From Adiantum capillus-veneris (taxonomy: Eukaryota; Streptophyta; Polypodiopsida; Polypodiales; Pteridaceae), in assembly GCA_014529385.2 (NCBI GenBank), contig CM043959.1:6572966-6636965 (forward strand): DNA of 64,000 bases, read 5' to 3'. Position 1 is the stretch's first letter. Each line of letters begins with the position of its first letter. This document shows positions 38,269 to 48,807 of the stretch, piece after piece. Both the position numbers and the translations under genes were made by a program. Below the pieces are notes generated by a model, which did no database searches, was not told the origin of the DNA, and worked only from the letters and a program-made list of their open reading frames with translations.

Positions 38269-38433
38269 GATATTTGTGTGCATGCACGTGCGCACCCCAT
38301 AAATATTTTTGATTTATTTATCATCATGTAATATGATGACTAGAATTGAAGTTACACTCGAAGTCTAGTAAATGAAGCAAAATGAAGGTACATAGCTTTA
38401 ATGAAACAGGTCGTGATACAACTGGATTTTGTT
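37840..38433 (+). other. Downstream flank of the kinesin gene
   Basis: Presumed 3' untranslated region and flank. A (TC)n tract lies at 38201-38256 and passes into TATATATA. No clear AATAAA was seen close to the stop codon. No other gene was recognised. Confidence 0.5.
38201..38256 (+). repeat. (TC)n microsatellite
   Basis: Twenty-eight TC units followed by a short TA run. Confidence 0.95.
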
Positions 38434-38455
38434 GGGGGGGGGGGGGGGGGGGGGG
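38434..38455 (+). repeat. Poly-G tract (22 G)
   Basis: Uninterrupted G22 followed by a short (GA)n. A second tract of 20 G lies at 38653-38672 on the same strand. Confidence 0.9.
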
Positions 38456-38465
38456 CAGAGAGAGA

Positions 38466-38570
38466 GAGATGAAATGTTATATTGACGTCTTCAAAAGGCC
38501 AAACTGACCTATGAGACAAAAAAAGTTACAATTGGTGAATATGATATCATGTCTGAGAACAGAAATTACA
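38466..38570 (-). repeat. Short dispersed repeat, copy c
   Basis: Inverted copy of the repeats at 35300 and 35500. On the minus strand it ends ...ATAACATTTCAT and runs into (CT)n and then C22. All three copies share one 3' end; b and c are followed by different simple repeats. Confidence 0.65.
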
Positions 38571-38652
38571 AAGTTACAAAGAACTAACACTAAAACACTA
38601 AGGAGAAAGGAAATAAATCTGAAGTTGATTCGGGATAGAGACGAGATAGAAA

Positions 38653-38672
38653 GGGGGGGGGGGGGGGGGGGG
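38653..38672 (+). repeat. Poly-G tract (20 G)
   Basis: Second long uninterrupted G run, on the same strand as 38434-38455. Together they bracket the 197-bp stretch holding dispersed-repeat copy c. Confidence 0.9.
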
Positions 38673-38971
38673 TCCGGATATAAATGAAATCTATCATCGG
38701 TCGTTGTTGGTTCTCATCAACCTCCTCCATGGTCAGTACTCTGGTTGGGTGTCTTGCATGTCGAGCTAGAGTGATCTGTATTTTTTGTTGCAGCCTTCGT
38801 CGGTGGTGGGAGAGCCCTCGAGGTCCTGGGCGTCTGGATCTGCCTAGCTTAGTGGCTCGGTCAAGCAGCGTACCTCTAGTATGGGTGGGCTCTGAGATCT
38901 GCTATAATGACATGTGGTTGACGGTGAGATCGGCTCATTGTTGTTTAGTATATATGAGTGCGTGACTTGTC

Positions 38972-39014
<43 letters not shown>

Positions 39015-40079
39015 CCTTGCAAAATTTAGATTCACATGATACTAAGCGAAGCGAATTCCTACATTTTCAGGTTCACTAAGGGGGTTGTAACCACCCACAG
39101 CCAACCTTGTTTAGAAAAAGAATTTATTCTCTTGATGCAAGAAATTGAGGCCTATACATTACTTCAAAGCAAAAAAGAAAACTTTCTGTTGATTATGTAG
39201 TCACCCTTGGTTGGACTTTCGTACTACATGAATATTTAGAGAGTATTTATTGACAAGTGGGGACTCCTGTAGCCTCTAGTGGTAGTGTTACCTATGTTAG
39301 TATAAGCAAAGAAGTTACATAAAGCCTCATCCAACAAATTCATATGTATTTGCGTGCCCATGTTAGTATCTTGCATAGTGCCACTTGTCTGTAAGATGCA
39401 CACACAGATGATCACATTTAGAGAGTCGCCCACTTTAAAGTCACATCGACAGAAGCTCTGTAAAGCACAATAATAGCTTCTAACTCTTAATTCCCTCGTG
39501 AATTTGTTTGCCAATGTTTAACATTCCTTGCTCTATGCCCTACCTCTATTCTTTTCTCACACAAATCTCGTCAAAGCTACTTAGGCAATCCTACCTAGCC
39601 TACAATAATACACATTGCATTCCATGTAGCGCCGCCTCTTGTTTCCCTTTCCTTTCCGAGTGCAAAGAGTGTGCAATAGTTTTACATTGTTAATCTTTGA
39701 AAGGATAACAGGAAGGGCTTAGACACTCTTTTACCTTGTGGTTGCTACTCATCCTTTCAGTAAAAATCTCCAAGAACTCATCCTCTCTAGGATATAACTT
39801 CTTATGGGTGCTACATATTATTGTTCGATGTACTATATACATTTGGCTTGTTGACTTCTTTCTCCTTCAAGTTTTCTCTCAAAAATCTTGCTTCAAGAAC
39901 ATGTGAATGATGTAGGTCTTTCCAACCATAGTATATGCTCTTGTTAAAATTGGAGAAAAGAAAACAAACAACTTTTGCAATCAAAATTCCAAGATCTATA
40001 AAAGAACAAGATGGGCGGCTCCAATATGCCCTCTTGTGTAAGTAGAAAGAAGTTGCATTCTTCAGATGGCTACTAGGAT
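38673..40079. other. Intergenic, simple-repeat-containing
   Basis: Contains a (GA)n tract at about 38972-39012. Open frames here are short and have no recognised motif. No element boundary could be supported. Confidence 0.4.
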
Positions 40080-40800
40080 GACTTCTTTTTTAAACATGTT
40101 TCGAGAGGAAGGTCAAATTCATCACTTGTTGATAGTTGAGCGCGCTTTGAACCCGTAGCCTCCTTTGACCCAACCTTTTGTGTTAAAGCCTTTTTGGGCG
40201 TAGGCTTCTGTGGTGGAGCCTTCTTTGGGGAGAGGCAAGCATTCCAACAATGTCCTTCTTGATCTTGATCTCCTCCAAGGTCTCTGACAGCTGCAACTTC
40301 GTGCCCGATTCTTGGTGTAAAAATGTACCTTCAGTGAAAATAGTTGATACACTTTTGGGTGTCTCAAATATTGCATAATCCTTAAACCCCGATGTTTCTT
40401 TGTCTAACATAAAACAAATGAAGTACGTTTGTTGCAATGGAATGTTTCCCTTTATTGGTTACATACGCATAGAGCAAAACACTTACCACATATGATGTCT
40501 TTCTTGGATGTTGTCGTCGATGGACAAAGGCCTAGGACATTAATCACCCTCTCAGGCAAATATTGGCATGGAAAGCACATATAGTGCAACAACATCAAAA
40601 GCAGCACCGCATCCTGTGCATCTCGAAAAGCCTCCAATAGAGATGACCAAATTCTCCCTTAGGCTCACAAGGAGGGAGTGCCGTAAAGGCATCCATTCTC
40701 CTTGACTCAACTTGGTTTTCAACTCAACACAAAGTTGGGAGTTCTTACATTCCTTCTCCAGGTCAATCTGACTTGAAGCTAAGTAACCCTGCAAACACCA
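40080..40800 (-). pseudogene. Possible coding remnant, unrecognised
   Basis: Several overlapping minus-strand frames look protein-like but not in one continuous frame. Around 40552-40794 a frame carries LEKECKNSQLCVELKTK. Around 40452-40637 another has paired cysteines (CFPC and CGKC, about 30 residues apart), reminiscent of a zinc-binding loop. Around 40080-40240 one frame reads as a lysine- and proline-rich tail (KKAPPQKPTPKKA) to a stop. A short multi-exon gene or a decayed one would give this pattern. No family was recognised and splice junctions could not be fixed. A chance composition effect is possible. Confidence 0.25.
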
Positions 40801-41002
40801 TAGTTCATGTTATAACAACATTGCATAAGAAGACATTAAATGTTGCAACAAACTATTTTGACTATGAACTTGCAATAAATTTATTATAGCTATTATGAAA
40901 ATAGAATAGCTGTTGTAGAACTATATACATATATATATTTGCTGCAAAAAACGATATAGATATGGCAAGAGCTATATAGTATTACATAGGAGCTATATAG
41001 CT
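40801..41002. other. AT-rich spacer
   Basis: AT-rich DNA with repeated CTATATAG phrases, continuing into the tandem duplication at 41003. Nothing else was seen. Confidence 0.4.
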
Positions 41003-41160
41003 GGAGAAACAACTATATAGATTGTGCAAAACTTAGTCTTCCCAAGCCAGACTATGTACTTGCATGGCTTCCAATGAAAACTATATAGATTGTGCAAAAC
41101 TTCGTCTTCCCAAGCCAGGACTATGTACTTGCATGGCTTCCAATGAAAACTATATACTTG
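41003..41160 (+). repeat. Tandem duplication, about 78-bp unit
   Basis: Two nearly identical units beginning near AACTATATAGATTGTGCAAA and containing CTTCCCAAGCCAG and GTACTTGCATGGCTTCC. A partial third copy follows. Confidence 0.8.
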
Positions 41161-41332
41161 CATGGCTTGCTATAATAGCTGAATCTTAGAACCCTAGAGA
41201 CTATATAGCTGAACTACAATGTTCCAACCAGCCATTCATGTCTTGTTGCATGCACACCAATGGTCCACCTTATGTTTGTTTCTTGTCACCTTGATCGCTA
41301 GCCTAATTCAATATATACCTGCAATTTAAATT

Positions 41333-41435
41333 ATGTAGTAGCAGTGGCACTGTATGGCTGACTCGTAATGATCTAACAATTATGTAGTAGCAGTGGCACT
41401 ATATGGCTGACTCGTAATGATCTAACAAGCTATTT
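41333..41435 (+). repeat. Tandem duplication, about 56-bp unit
   Basis: Two adjacent units starting TATGTAGTAGCAGTGGCACT and ending near CGTAATGATCTAACAA, with one visible difference between them. Confidence 0.8.
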
Positions 41436-42149
41436 TAGATCATATTGCAAGCACAAAAAATAATAGTGTCATTTTTTGTCTCTCATCACGTAGATACCTG
41501 GCCTAGTTCAACATAGGCTTAACCTTTGAACTATCTAGTAGCTGACCTTGTACTTGAAGACGACTGTTAGCTGAGTCGACGTTAGTTAACAGAAGCTGCT
41601 AAAGGCCCAAGCCTTGCAAATGCACATCAAGGACAAATATGAAGAAGTAGTGACGATTGGAGCTACACATTTTTTATATTTTCCCAAAATGGTCAAGTAT
41701 TGTAATTTCTCGATTTATTTTAAGCCATTGTAATAATTGTAATGCGTTAGGGGTTCAATGAGAGTTCCAAGCTATAAAGAATATGTTAATTAGTTTGCCT
41801 AGGTTGTAGATACAGTAAGTTGATTGGAGCCCTAAAGGTCTTGGGCGCCCGCACACTTCACATTTTAAACCCTATGGCTAAGGTACAAAAGCCAACTTTT
41901 GTAAGAGTTTTGCAAGTTTTTTTGGAGAATAAGTGTTACGAAGGTTCTGTAGAGCACTGTGTACTCTCCTCTTGTCTTCTAGAGCTTGTAACTCTCTCGT
42001 GAAGTGTCCATTTTAAGTGCCATTTGCTTCATCACGTTCACATGTAAAATCTGTTCGCAATTTTGCGCTTCTGTTGCAATAAAATTGTGCTTTTTTTGTA
42101 GCTCACGTCCTTCTAAATTTGCTCATAACTCAAGATTTACATAACAAAA
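41436..42149. other. Intergenic, no gene seen
   Basis: No supported gene. The distal part, from about 42080, may already belong to the LTR that follows, because it resembles the reverse complement of 54160-54240 weakly. Confidence 0.35.
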
Positions 42150-42573
42150 CTGCATTTTATGCATAGGAGGGGTGTTGGGACATCATTGCTAAGCTCTAGG
42201 GTACATTCGAGGCTGAAAACGACCTTGTATATAATAAGCGCGATTTTGGCAAGTGGTTGAAAGGGGGATTTATGGGCATAGGCATATGTCTTTAGATGTT
42301 GCGTACCCATCCCATAAGTTTCATCTCATTTGGACTTCGTTTGCTTAGTGAATCGACGAGATTTTCTTGCGGTGTCGTAGTTAGCTTTTGCTACGTGACA
42401 TGCAGTTGAGTGTAGCTTTGAGTAGATAGGGATTGAGTGTGTTTTTTGAGAGCCTAACAACCTCTCAAAGCCTCCGTGCACTAGTCGGGTCAACTCCGTC
42501 CCATTTACGTTCGTGGTTCTCACTGTCACTACAATAAGATAGCGAAGCTTTGCATTTGGGGAGCCCCATATTT
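42150..42573 (+). repeat. LTR-like segment (plus orientation)
   Basis: Homologous by eye to the reverse complement of about 53740-54130. Shared phrases are GCATAGGAGGGGTGTTGGG, CATCATTGCTAAGC, TGCACTAGTCGGGTCAACT-like and CAATAAGATAG. It is followed at once by a tRNA-Asp-type primer site, so it ends as a 5' LTR. The start is uncertain. Either the LTR begins at TGTTGGGACATC (42174) and the purines before it are a polypurine tract, or the LTR extends further upstream. Confidence 0.6.
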
Positions 42574-42591
42574 TGGCACCGTTGTCAGGGA
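42574..42591 (+). other. Primer-binding site, degenerate tRNA-Asp type
   Basis: TGGCACCGTTGTCAGGGA follows the LTR-like segment. It differs from the canonical TGGCGCCGTTGCCGGGGA at few positions. Confidence 0.6.
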
Positions 42592-43041
42592 TGAAGTAAC
42601 CTAAACTAAGGAAAAACTTAGTGTTCAGTAGGATTGTCTAACACTTCCTCTAGGTTTGCTTGGAGTACAAAAACCACCTTTTAGAAACTGCACAGTTGGG
42701 GTGTGTCTACTTCAGCTGTGTAGAGGTGTCGTGGGGGTAGTCATACTTGTCGAGGACCTTTAGGCTTAGACTATGTCATTATTCAATATTTCAAGAAGAT
42801 ACAGAAAAGGTTCAACCCAAGGACACCACTATAACAAAATTAATCAGTACAGAAAGAAATCCCGAGAAGATGAAGTACAACACTACTGGTGAACATGAAG
42901 AAAACTATCAAGAAAAGTAAAGCTAGAATTTCATCTAGACAAGAACCTCATGTCTTTTTGCACTTGGAAAAAATGTGACCGACCGCAACTAGAAGATGCT
43001 CCTGAAGTTCTTAACATATCTAGAAACAAAAAGGAAGAATG
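42592..43041 (+). other. Internal leader stub of the plus-strand LTR element
   Basis: About 450 bases after the primer site, without a recognised Gag frame, ending where the copia LTR begins. The element appears cut off here. Confidence 0.35.
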
Positions 43042-43269
43042 TGTTGGAATCAGGGTTGTAGGAAAACACACGCAGCTTGGGGAAGACGAAGGAAGCTCAA
43101 AGCACACAATAGAGAGTGTATTACTTAGTGTGAAATGGAAAGATAGATAGCCCTAGAATGATGGGCAAAATATACAATGCATAGGGGAGAAACCTCCTAG
43201 AGAGGGAAAAAAGGCCCTGGCGATCCTAAGTGTGTTCACACACATCACTACCACATGCATATGGTAACA
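43042..43269 (-). repeat. Copia 3' LTR
   Basis: On the minus strand it begins TGTTACCATATGC and ends TTCCAACA, 228 bp. A polypurine stretch (CTCCAGGGGGGGTT, 43270-43283) lies just upstream, on the side of the copia coding remnant. The size and TG...CA ends suit a short copia LTR. Confidence 0.55.
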
Positions 43270-43339
43270 AACCCCCCCTGGAGTGATGCGGTAAATGAGA
43301 GATGACACATAGAGTAAAGGGAAGTTCCATGCTCTGAGG

Positions 43340-44100
43340 ACGTGATTAGTCCAAGCCCAAAGATTTACGGAAAGCTTCAAATTTCTCACGAGAAAATACC
43401 TTTGTGAAAATATCTGCAAGGTTGTCATGTGTTGACACATAAACCAAGCTGATATCTCCTGCCAAGAGCCTATCCTTGACATAGTGGTAATGCACCTCAA
43501 TGTGCTTTGTGCGAGCATGAAAAATTGGGTTCCTTGCAATCGCCAATGCGCTCTGACTGTCAGCGTAGATAGTGTTGGTAGTGTCGCTGTTTAACACCCA
43601 AATCAGCCATGAGGCGTCTGAGCCATACACACTCAACCATAGCTGTGAAGACTGCCATGTACTTAGCCTCACAACTAGAAGTGGCCATAGTAGGTTGCTT
43701 CTTGCTCAACCATGATATACATGAGCTGCCAAGCATGAAACAAAAAACACTTGTGGACACTCGTGTGTTATAACAACCAGCCCAATTTGAGTCCGAAAAA
43801 GCGTGTAAGTCTGGCGGCAATGATTCCCCCTTCGGATCAAACAAGCCAAGATGTAAAGTGCCACTCAAGTAGCAGAGAATCCTCTTGTCAGCCTACCGAT
43901 GCTTAGACCTTGGGCTATGCATACATTTGATGACCTGTGAGACTACAAACTGAATATCCGGCCTTGTGTCGCATACATAAATGAGACATCCAACAACAGT
44001 TGGTAAAGAGTGACATTTGCAAGATCACCAGCATCATGAAGACTCAATTTAAAACCTGTTTCCATGGGAGTGGCAATAGGTTTTCAATCCTCAAGTCTAA
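43340..44100 (-). pseudogene. Ty1/copia pol fragment: RT end and RNase H
   Basis: This is the 3' end of a copia polyprotein. It starts with PIATPMETGFKLS, continues through the conserved end of RT (VGCLIYVCDTRPDIQF, then a stop near 43892 and ILCYLSGTLHLG) and into RNase H: FSDSNWAGC, SSCEAKYMA, ADSQSALAIA, HIEVHYHYVKDRL and DNLADIFTK. It ends in EKFEAFRKSLGL, the typical copia C-terminus. At least one stop and one frameshift are visible (the frames at 43560-43868 and 43346-43672 differ). Protease, integrase and most of RT are missing, so this is a 5'-truncated copy in front of its 3' LTR. Confidence 0.85.
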
Positions 44101-44511
44101 ACTTACATAGTGAGGCGGTTCGGGGCGGGCAACAAGAGACTTGACCTCTAGACACCCCTCAAGGCTCCCGTGCTGCTCAATTGGGACTGGGGCAACCATA
44201 AGCATAACATAACAACAAACCCATAGCCAAACCCGAACAAGATAGGGACACCACCTAGCTATGGGATGCGAGCGAGGATGCAAGAGATATTTTCACAACC
44301 AAGAGGAGGTGCAACAAAACGCACACAAGCAATCTCACACGAGGACACACACCAAATGGCGCAAGAGAGAGTCAGAGAAAATGGAAGAAAGAGAGAAATG
44401 AAACTTACGTAATACCTTGTTTGTGACTTGCAAATGGAGATGATTCGCTATGATGCTTTCGTAGAGCTTGTAGAAAGCTAACTCAATGCTTAGTGAATGC
44501 TAAACATTGCC

Positions 44512-44558
<47 letters not shown>
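44512..44558 (+). repeat. (AC)n microsatellite
   Basis: About 23 uninterrupted AC units. Confidence 0.95.
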
Positions 44559-44559
<1 letters not shown>

Positions 44560-45161
44560 GTCTTTAGGGTGTGGGAGACCTCTCACCACAATACCCTCTT
44601 ACAATGGACACAAAATTGGCAATGAGAACACACTAAAACACTTTCTCAAACAAGATTAAATAATAGAAACTTAAAATACACAAGTCACCTTGAATTCACC
44701 AAACTGTATTACACAAGTGGAAGGACGAAGATTTTAATGTTGAATCACGCCTTCGTTGCACCAAACCTCAATTTATTGATGATGGAGGAACATATACAAT
44801 AGTGGTTTTGAGATTTTGAACTCATACTCTCTCACTTGCAATGTGTAGCTTGAAAGCTTCTCTCACACCAAAAGTGAAGCTCACAAAGTGGTTGCTATGC
44901 TTAAGTCTCTCCTCATGCATACAGTGTTGGGGTGCTATGTGAGATATTGGGGGTGATTTACAAGAAGAAGAGGGGCCTATTTATAGGTTGGAGACATCTC
45001 ATTAAGATTATTAGAAATCCTATTTTACAAGGTAACAAATCAGGATTATGATTTTTTTTGAATATCAAAACATTACGGGCCTGCTTTTATGCTTGAGTCA
45101 TGGATGTGGGCTCAAAAGAGAGCATTATTGATGGTAGATAAGGTAAAAGTAGAGTTTTAAG

Positions 45162-45164
<3 letters not shown>

Positions 45165-45220
<56 letters not shown>
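45165..45220 (+). repeat. (AG)n microsatellite
   Basis: About 28 uninterrupted AG units. Confidence 0.95.
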
Positions 45221-45222
<2 letters not shown>

Positions 45223-46874
45223 ACTATGCACATGTAGGCTTGAGGTGAGGTGTCTTTTATGGTTAGGTCAATGGCTATTTTGTGTTAGTATGTTAGTGGT
45301 TAGTGTTAGTAGTTTGTAGTTAGTAGGATGGGGTAAAATTACATGGCATATGCACTCAAGGTGCATTATATGATTTATACAATGGAAAAGTAAGAGAAGG
45401 ATTAAAATATACACAATTTGATGGAAACCACAAGATGGAAAGGAAATTTTTCATCTATCTCCTCCAGCGAATGATCGAATGTAGAACTCTATCGGTGTAG
45501 TTCTTGTGACCATGGAAAAGTTGAATTCTCCATGATAAAACTCCTCCTTTTGTAGAGCTTGAGCTTGGTTATTTGCTGATTTTTTCTCTTTTGTGAAAGG
45601 AGGAAGTGGTTATGGTAATATGAGTTTGATCCTAGAGAGAGAAATTGAGCCATATGTGTGAAGAGATGATAATTTTATGCTATGGAGTAAGGGAGAGATG
45701 GGAATGGTGAAGAAGATGAAAGAAGACATGAAAGTTGCAAGTTTGAGTGAGGGATTGAGAGGAATGAGTGTGTGTGTGTGTGTGTGGAAGTAGGAAAGGA
45801 GGTGAGAGAAGACTATGGGCTACTTGTGAGAAAAGTGGGCAGACTGGGGTCCATTTAAAATATCCTATCTCACCGGTGGTAGCTCCAAACATTATCAAAA
45901 TTTTTGAGGTGATTATTTAAATCTTGGTCCACATTTTGTCTTTTAACCATTGCTTCAAATTCAAAGTGGAGATGGATATAAAATTCCCACCAATAAACCT
46001 ATTTTTCTTTACAAAAAAAGTCTTCAGTGGCCCCGTTTTGTTGAATTTTCATAAGACTCCAAAGGTGAGCCCCTCCTTGCATTAAAGCATGACCTAATAG
46101 ATTCTTAAGGGTTTGAAAATATGCATGGTTATGGATTATGCATAAATATAATATATGGATATGATGAAAAAAAAACAAGCTAGTATATATAAACAATTCA
46201 TGGAATCTAAAATAGTGTGGGGTATATAAAAAATAAATAAATATATGAAAATATAGAGAATCAAATGAGGGGGGCTTTCATTTGTTTTTATTGATTTATA
46301 TTTATTTATTAACGTAAAAAAGAATATCTATAGAAAATAGAAATTTAGTGAAAGGCAATGACTGATAGTGGAAGGTTATTTTTTGGAGGTTTTTTCTTGA
46401 GGTGGATTCACACAAAAAATAAGACAAGTTTGCATGAAAATATTTCTATTTAGAATAAAGAATATACAAATTGGTAAAAAAAATTGTGGTAATAGTAAGT
46501 TAATGTACATAGCATATATAGACAGATAACGCACACCTAGGTAGAAATATTTAAATAAATACCAAAATAATTATGAAAAATCCTTATATCTAGGCCTTAT
46601 ATACAATGAAATATTTACACACAAAAAGGATCATAATATATTTTATTTTTTGATTTTATTTACTTTTTTTGGCTCAACTAATTCAGTGACTAGTTAGCTG
46701 AGGGTTTTAAGAAGATATGGGAAAAGTTCCATAACTCACACACGTCTATGTACACTGAAATGGTAGGGATAGCCACAATGTTGGGTGATTTTGGTAGGGT
46801 GAGGGAGCTCACTGTGGCAATTTGGATAGCCAAAAAATGGCTATCATTAGCCCTCCCCCAGGATGGTGGTATAT

Positions 46875-48733
46875 TTATGTACCATCATAAAGCATCTTTT
46901 CCAAATAGAGTGCTTCTGAGTCCTTGACAAGATTTTCATTGTGTGGTCCTTTGGCATTTTGTCTTGAGTTACAATCATGCTTCATGCAACAAAACTTTTG
47001 ACAGATCTTTGGTAGATCTTTTGGTAGAAGGCGACTCAAATAGGGCTTCATGCGATACCCGTTTATCTTCCTAGAGTGCTCTTTATCATTCAAGTCCATA
47101 AGCTGATAGTAAGTTGAATTGAAAGCCTTCTTGACTATGTATGGCCCCTGCCATTTAGTTTCAAACTTGGCATCAAAACGATTATCGAGGTGATTGTCAT
47201 AACTTAGCACAAGCTCTCCTTCCTTGATGCCTTTGTCCTTGAGTTTCTTGTCAAGCTTCTCCTTTGCTTGTGTAGCTTTCCTCTTGTAGCACTCGTAAGC
47301 TGCTTCTCTTTTTCACTCAAGCTCACCTAAGGTAAGAAGTCGATCCATCCATGCTTCTTGATTATCTTGTGCTGCTTTGCCATGAAGTCGCATTGTTGGA
47401 ATGTTGAGCTCAATTGGCTGTAAAGCCTCTTGACCATAGACCAAGTGAAATGGCGTGAACTTTGTGGCTTCCCTATATGTGGTTCGATACGCCCACAAGG
47501 CACCATCTAAGAAGTCATCCCATAACTTTGTCTTGTTTTGCACAATCTTCCTAATGATGTCTGCAATGACACCATTAGCCTTCTCCACCAAACCATTTGA
47601 CTGTGGGTAGTAGGGTGTGCTATGACGATGTAGAATGTGAAGCTCTTCACAAACTTCCGTGAGTAAATCCTTCTTGAACCCTGGGCCATTATCAGAAACA
47701 ATCTCCAAAGGTGTGCCAAATTTGCAACAATTATTAGTGTAGACAAAACCGCTCACTGTTTTCCCATTTACCCTTGCCACACTTTGAGCCTTTATCCACC
47801 TAGTCATGTAATCTACAACCACAAGAGTGTAGAGTTTACCATTTTTTGTTCTAGGAAGAGGATCCATAGCATCAATCCCCCACTTTTCAAAGGGTCCATT
47901 TGCAAGCACGATTTGCCTTGGACCATGTACAGATCTTCTATTTCCATTTACCTGACAGTTGTGACAGCTTTTACACCAATGCTGGACATCCACATGTAGA
48001 CTTGGCCAAACATACGCTGCAAGCAAAATCTTCTTCACAGTTAACTCTTGGGCAAAATGACCACTACATGCTTCCTTATGCAAACCTTTTAGAATGGCTG
48101 GAATTTCCTGGATAGTTGGTACTCTTTTGCACACTTGATCCTTCCCTCTTTGATAGTGGGAGCCTTCTAGGAAGAGATAGACACTTGCCTTCTTCATGAG
48201 TCTCCTCTTCTGAGCTTTTGTGAAGTCTTTTGGAAACTCGCCAACCAAAATGTAGCCAATAATGGGAGCCAATGACTCCAATCCCTGGTATCTTGGTTGC
48301 TTGACAACTGCTGCCACCATGATGACCTGCACTTCTTTCTCAACATATGTAACTGCTTGTTGTGCAAATAAATCGACATCTTCATTTTGTTTCCTAAGAA
48401 TATGATATAGTTGCACTTCTTCAAACTGATTAAACAACCTACTAATGGCATGAACTTTTGTCCTTAGGCTTTCATTCTTGCATGCCCAAATGCCTAGAAT
48501 CTGCTTCACAATGAGAAGTGCACCCCCCTTTACCATGAGACATTGTATACCTTGTCCAATGCACATCTTTAAACCATGAAGTAGTATGTCATACTCTGCT
48601 TCATTGTTGCTAGTTGAACTTGGTAGATTGACCTTCTCTTTCATGAAAACCTCTCCACTTGGGTTTAGCAACACTAGCCCCCCCCCTCCCCCCCCCCCCT
48701 CGATTTTCCAGTGGCTCGTCAAAAAGCTCCATC
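46875..48733 (-). pseudogene. Archaeal-type RNase H and integrase
   Basis: From the FFDGA catalytic-strand motif near 48731, through a poly-G tract, into NNEAEYDILLHGL and QNEDVDLFA of the additional RNase H. Integrase follows: HHCC finger (H, H, C, C around HKEACSGHF and CKSCHNC), then catalytic D, D and E in WGIDAMD, VSDNGPGF and NGLVEKANG, all present. After one TGA at 47313-47315 the same frame continues into the C-terminal KWQGPYIVKKAF domain to 46875. A TGA at 48719-48721 and the C9-T-C12 tract (plus strand, 48678-48699) change frame near the start. Integrase itself is intact enough to identify all three catalytic acids. Confidence 0.85.
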
Positions 48734-48807
48734 AAAGAACAAGGTAAAAGAATTAGGAATACTTTTAGGTGGTGGCAATGGTAGGGTCTTTACTTGAGGC
48801 ACCTTAA

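Larger units (their letters stand above)
44101..46874. other. AT-rich region with microsatellites, no gene seen
   Basis: Contains (AC)n at 44512-44558, (AG)n at about 45165-45220 and (GT)n near 45768-45786. The stretch from about 45990 to 46870 is very AT-rich and on the minus strand could be the 3' untranslated region of the Tat-like element that ends at 46875. No ORF with recognisable motifs was seen. Confidence 0.45.

Noticed and set aside
44044-44283. A 79-codon minus ORF upstream of the copia fragment
   Set aside because: It is out of frame with the copia sequence that overlaps it at 44044-44100 and shows no motif of its own.
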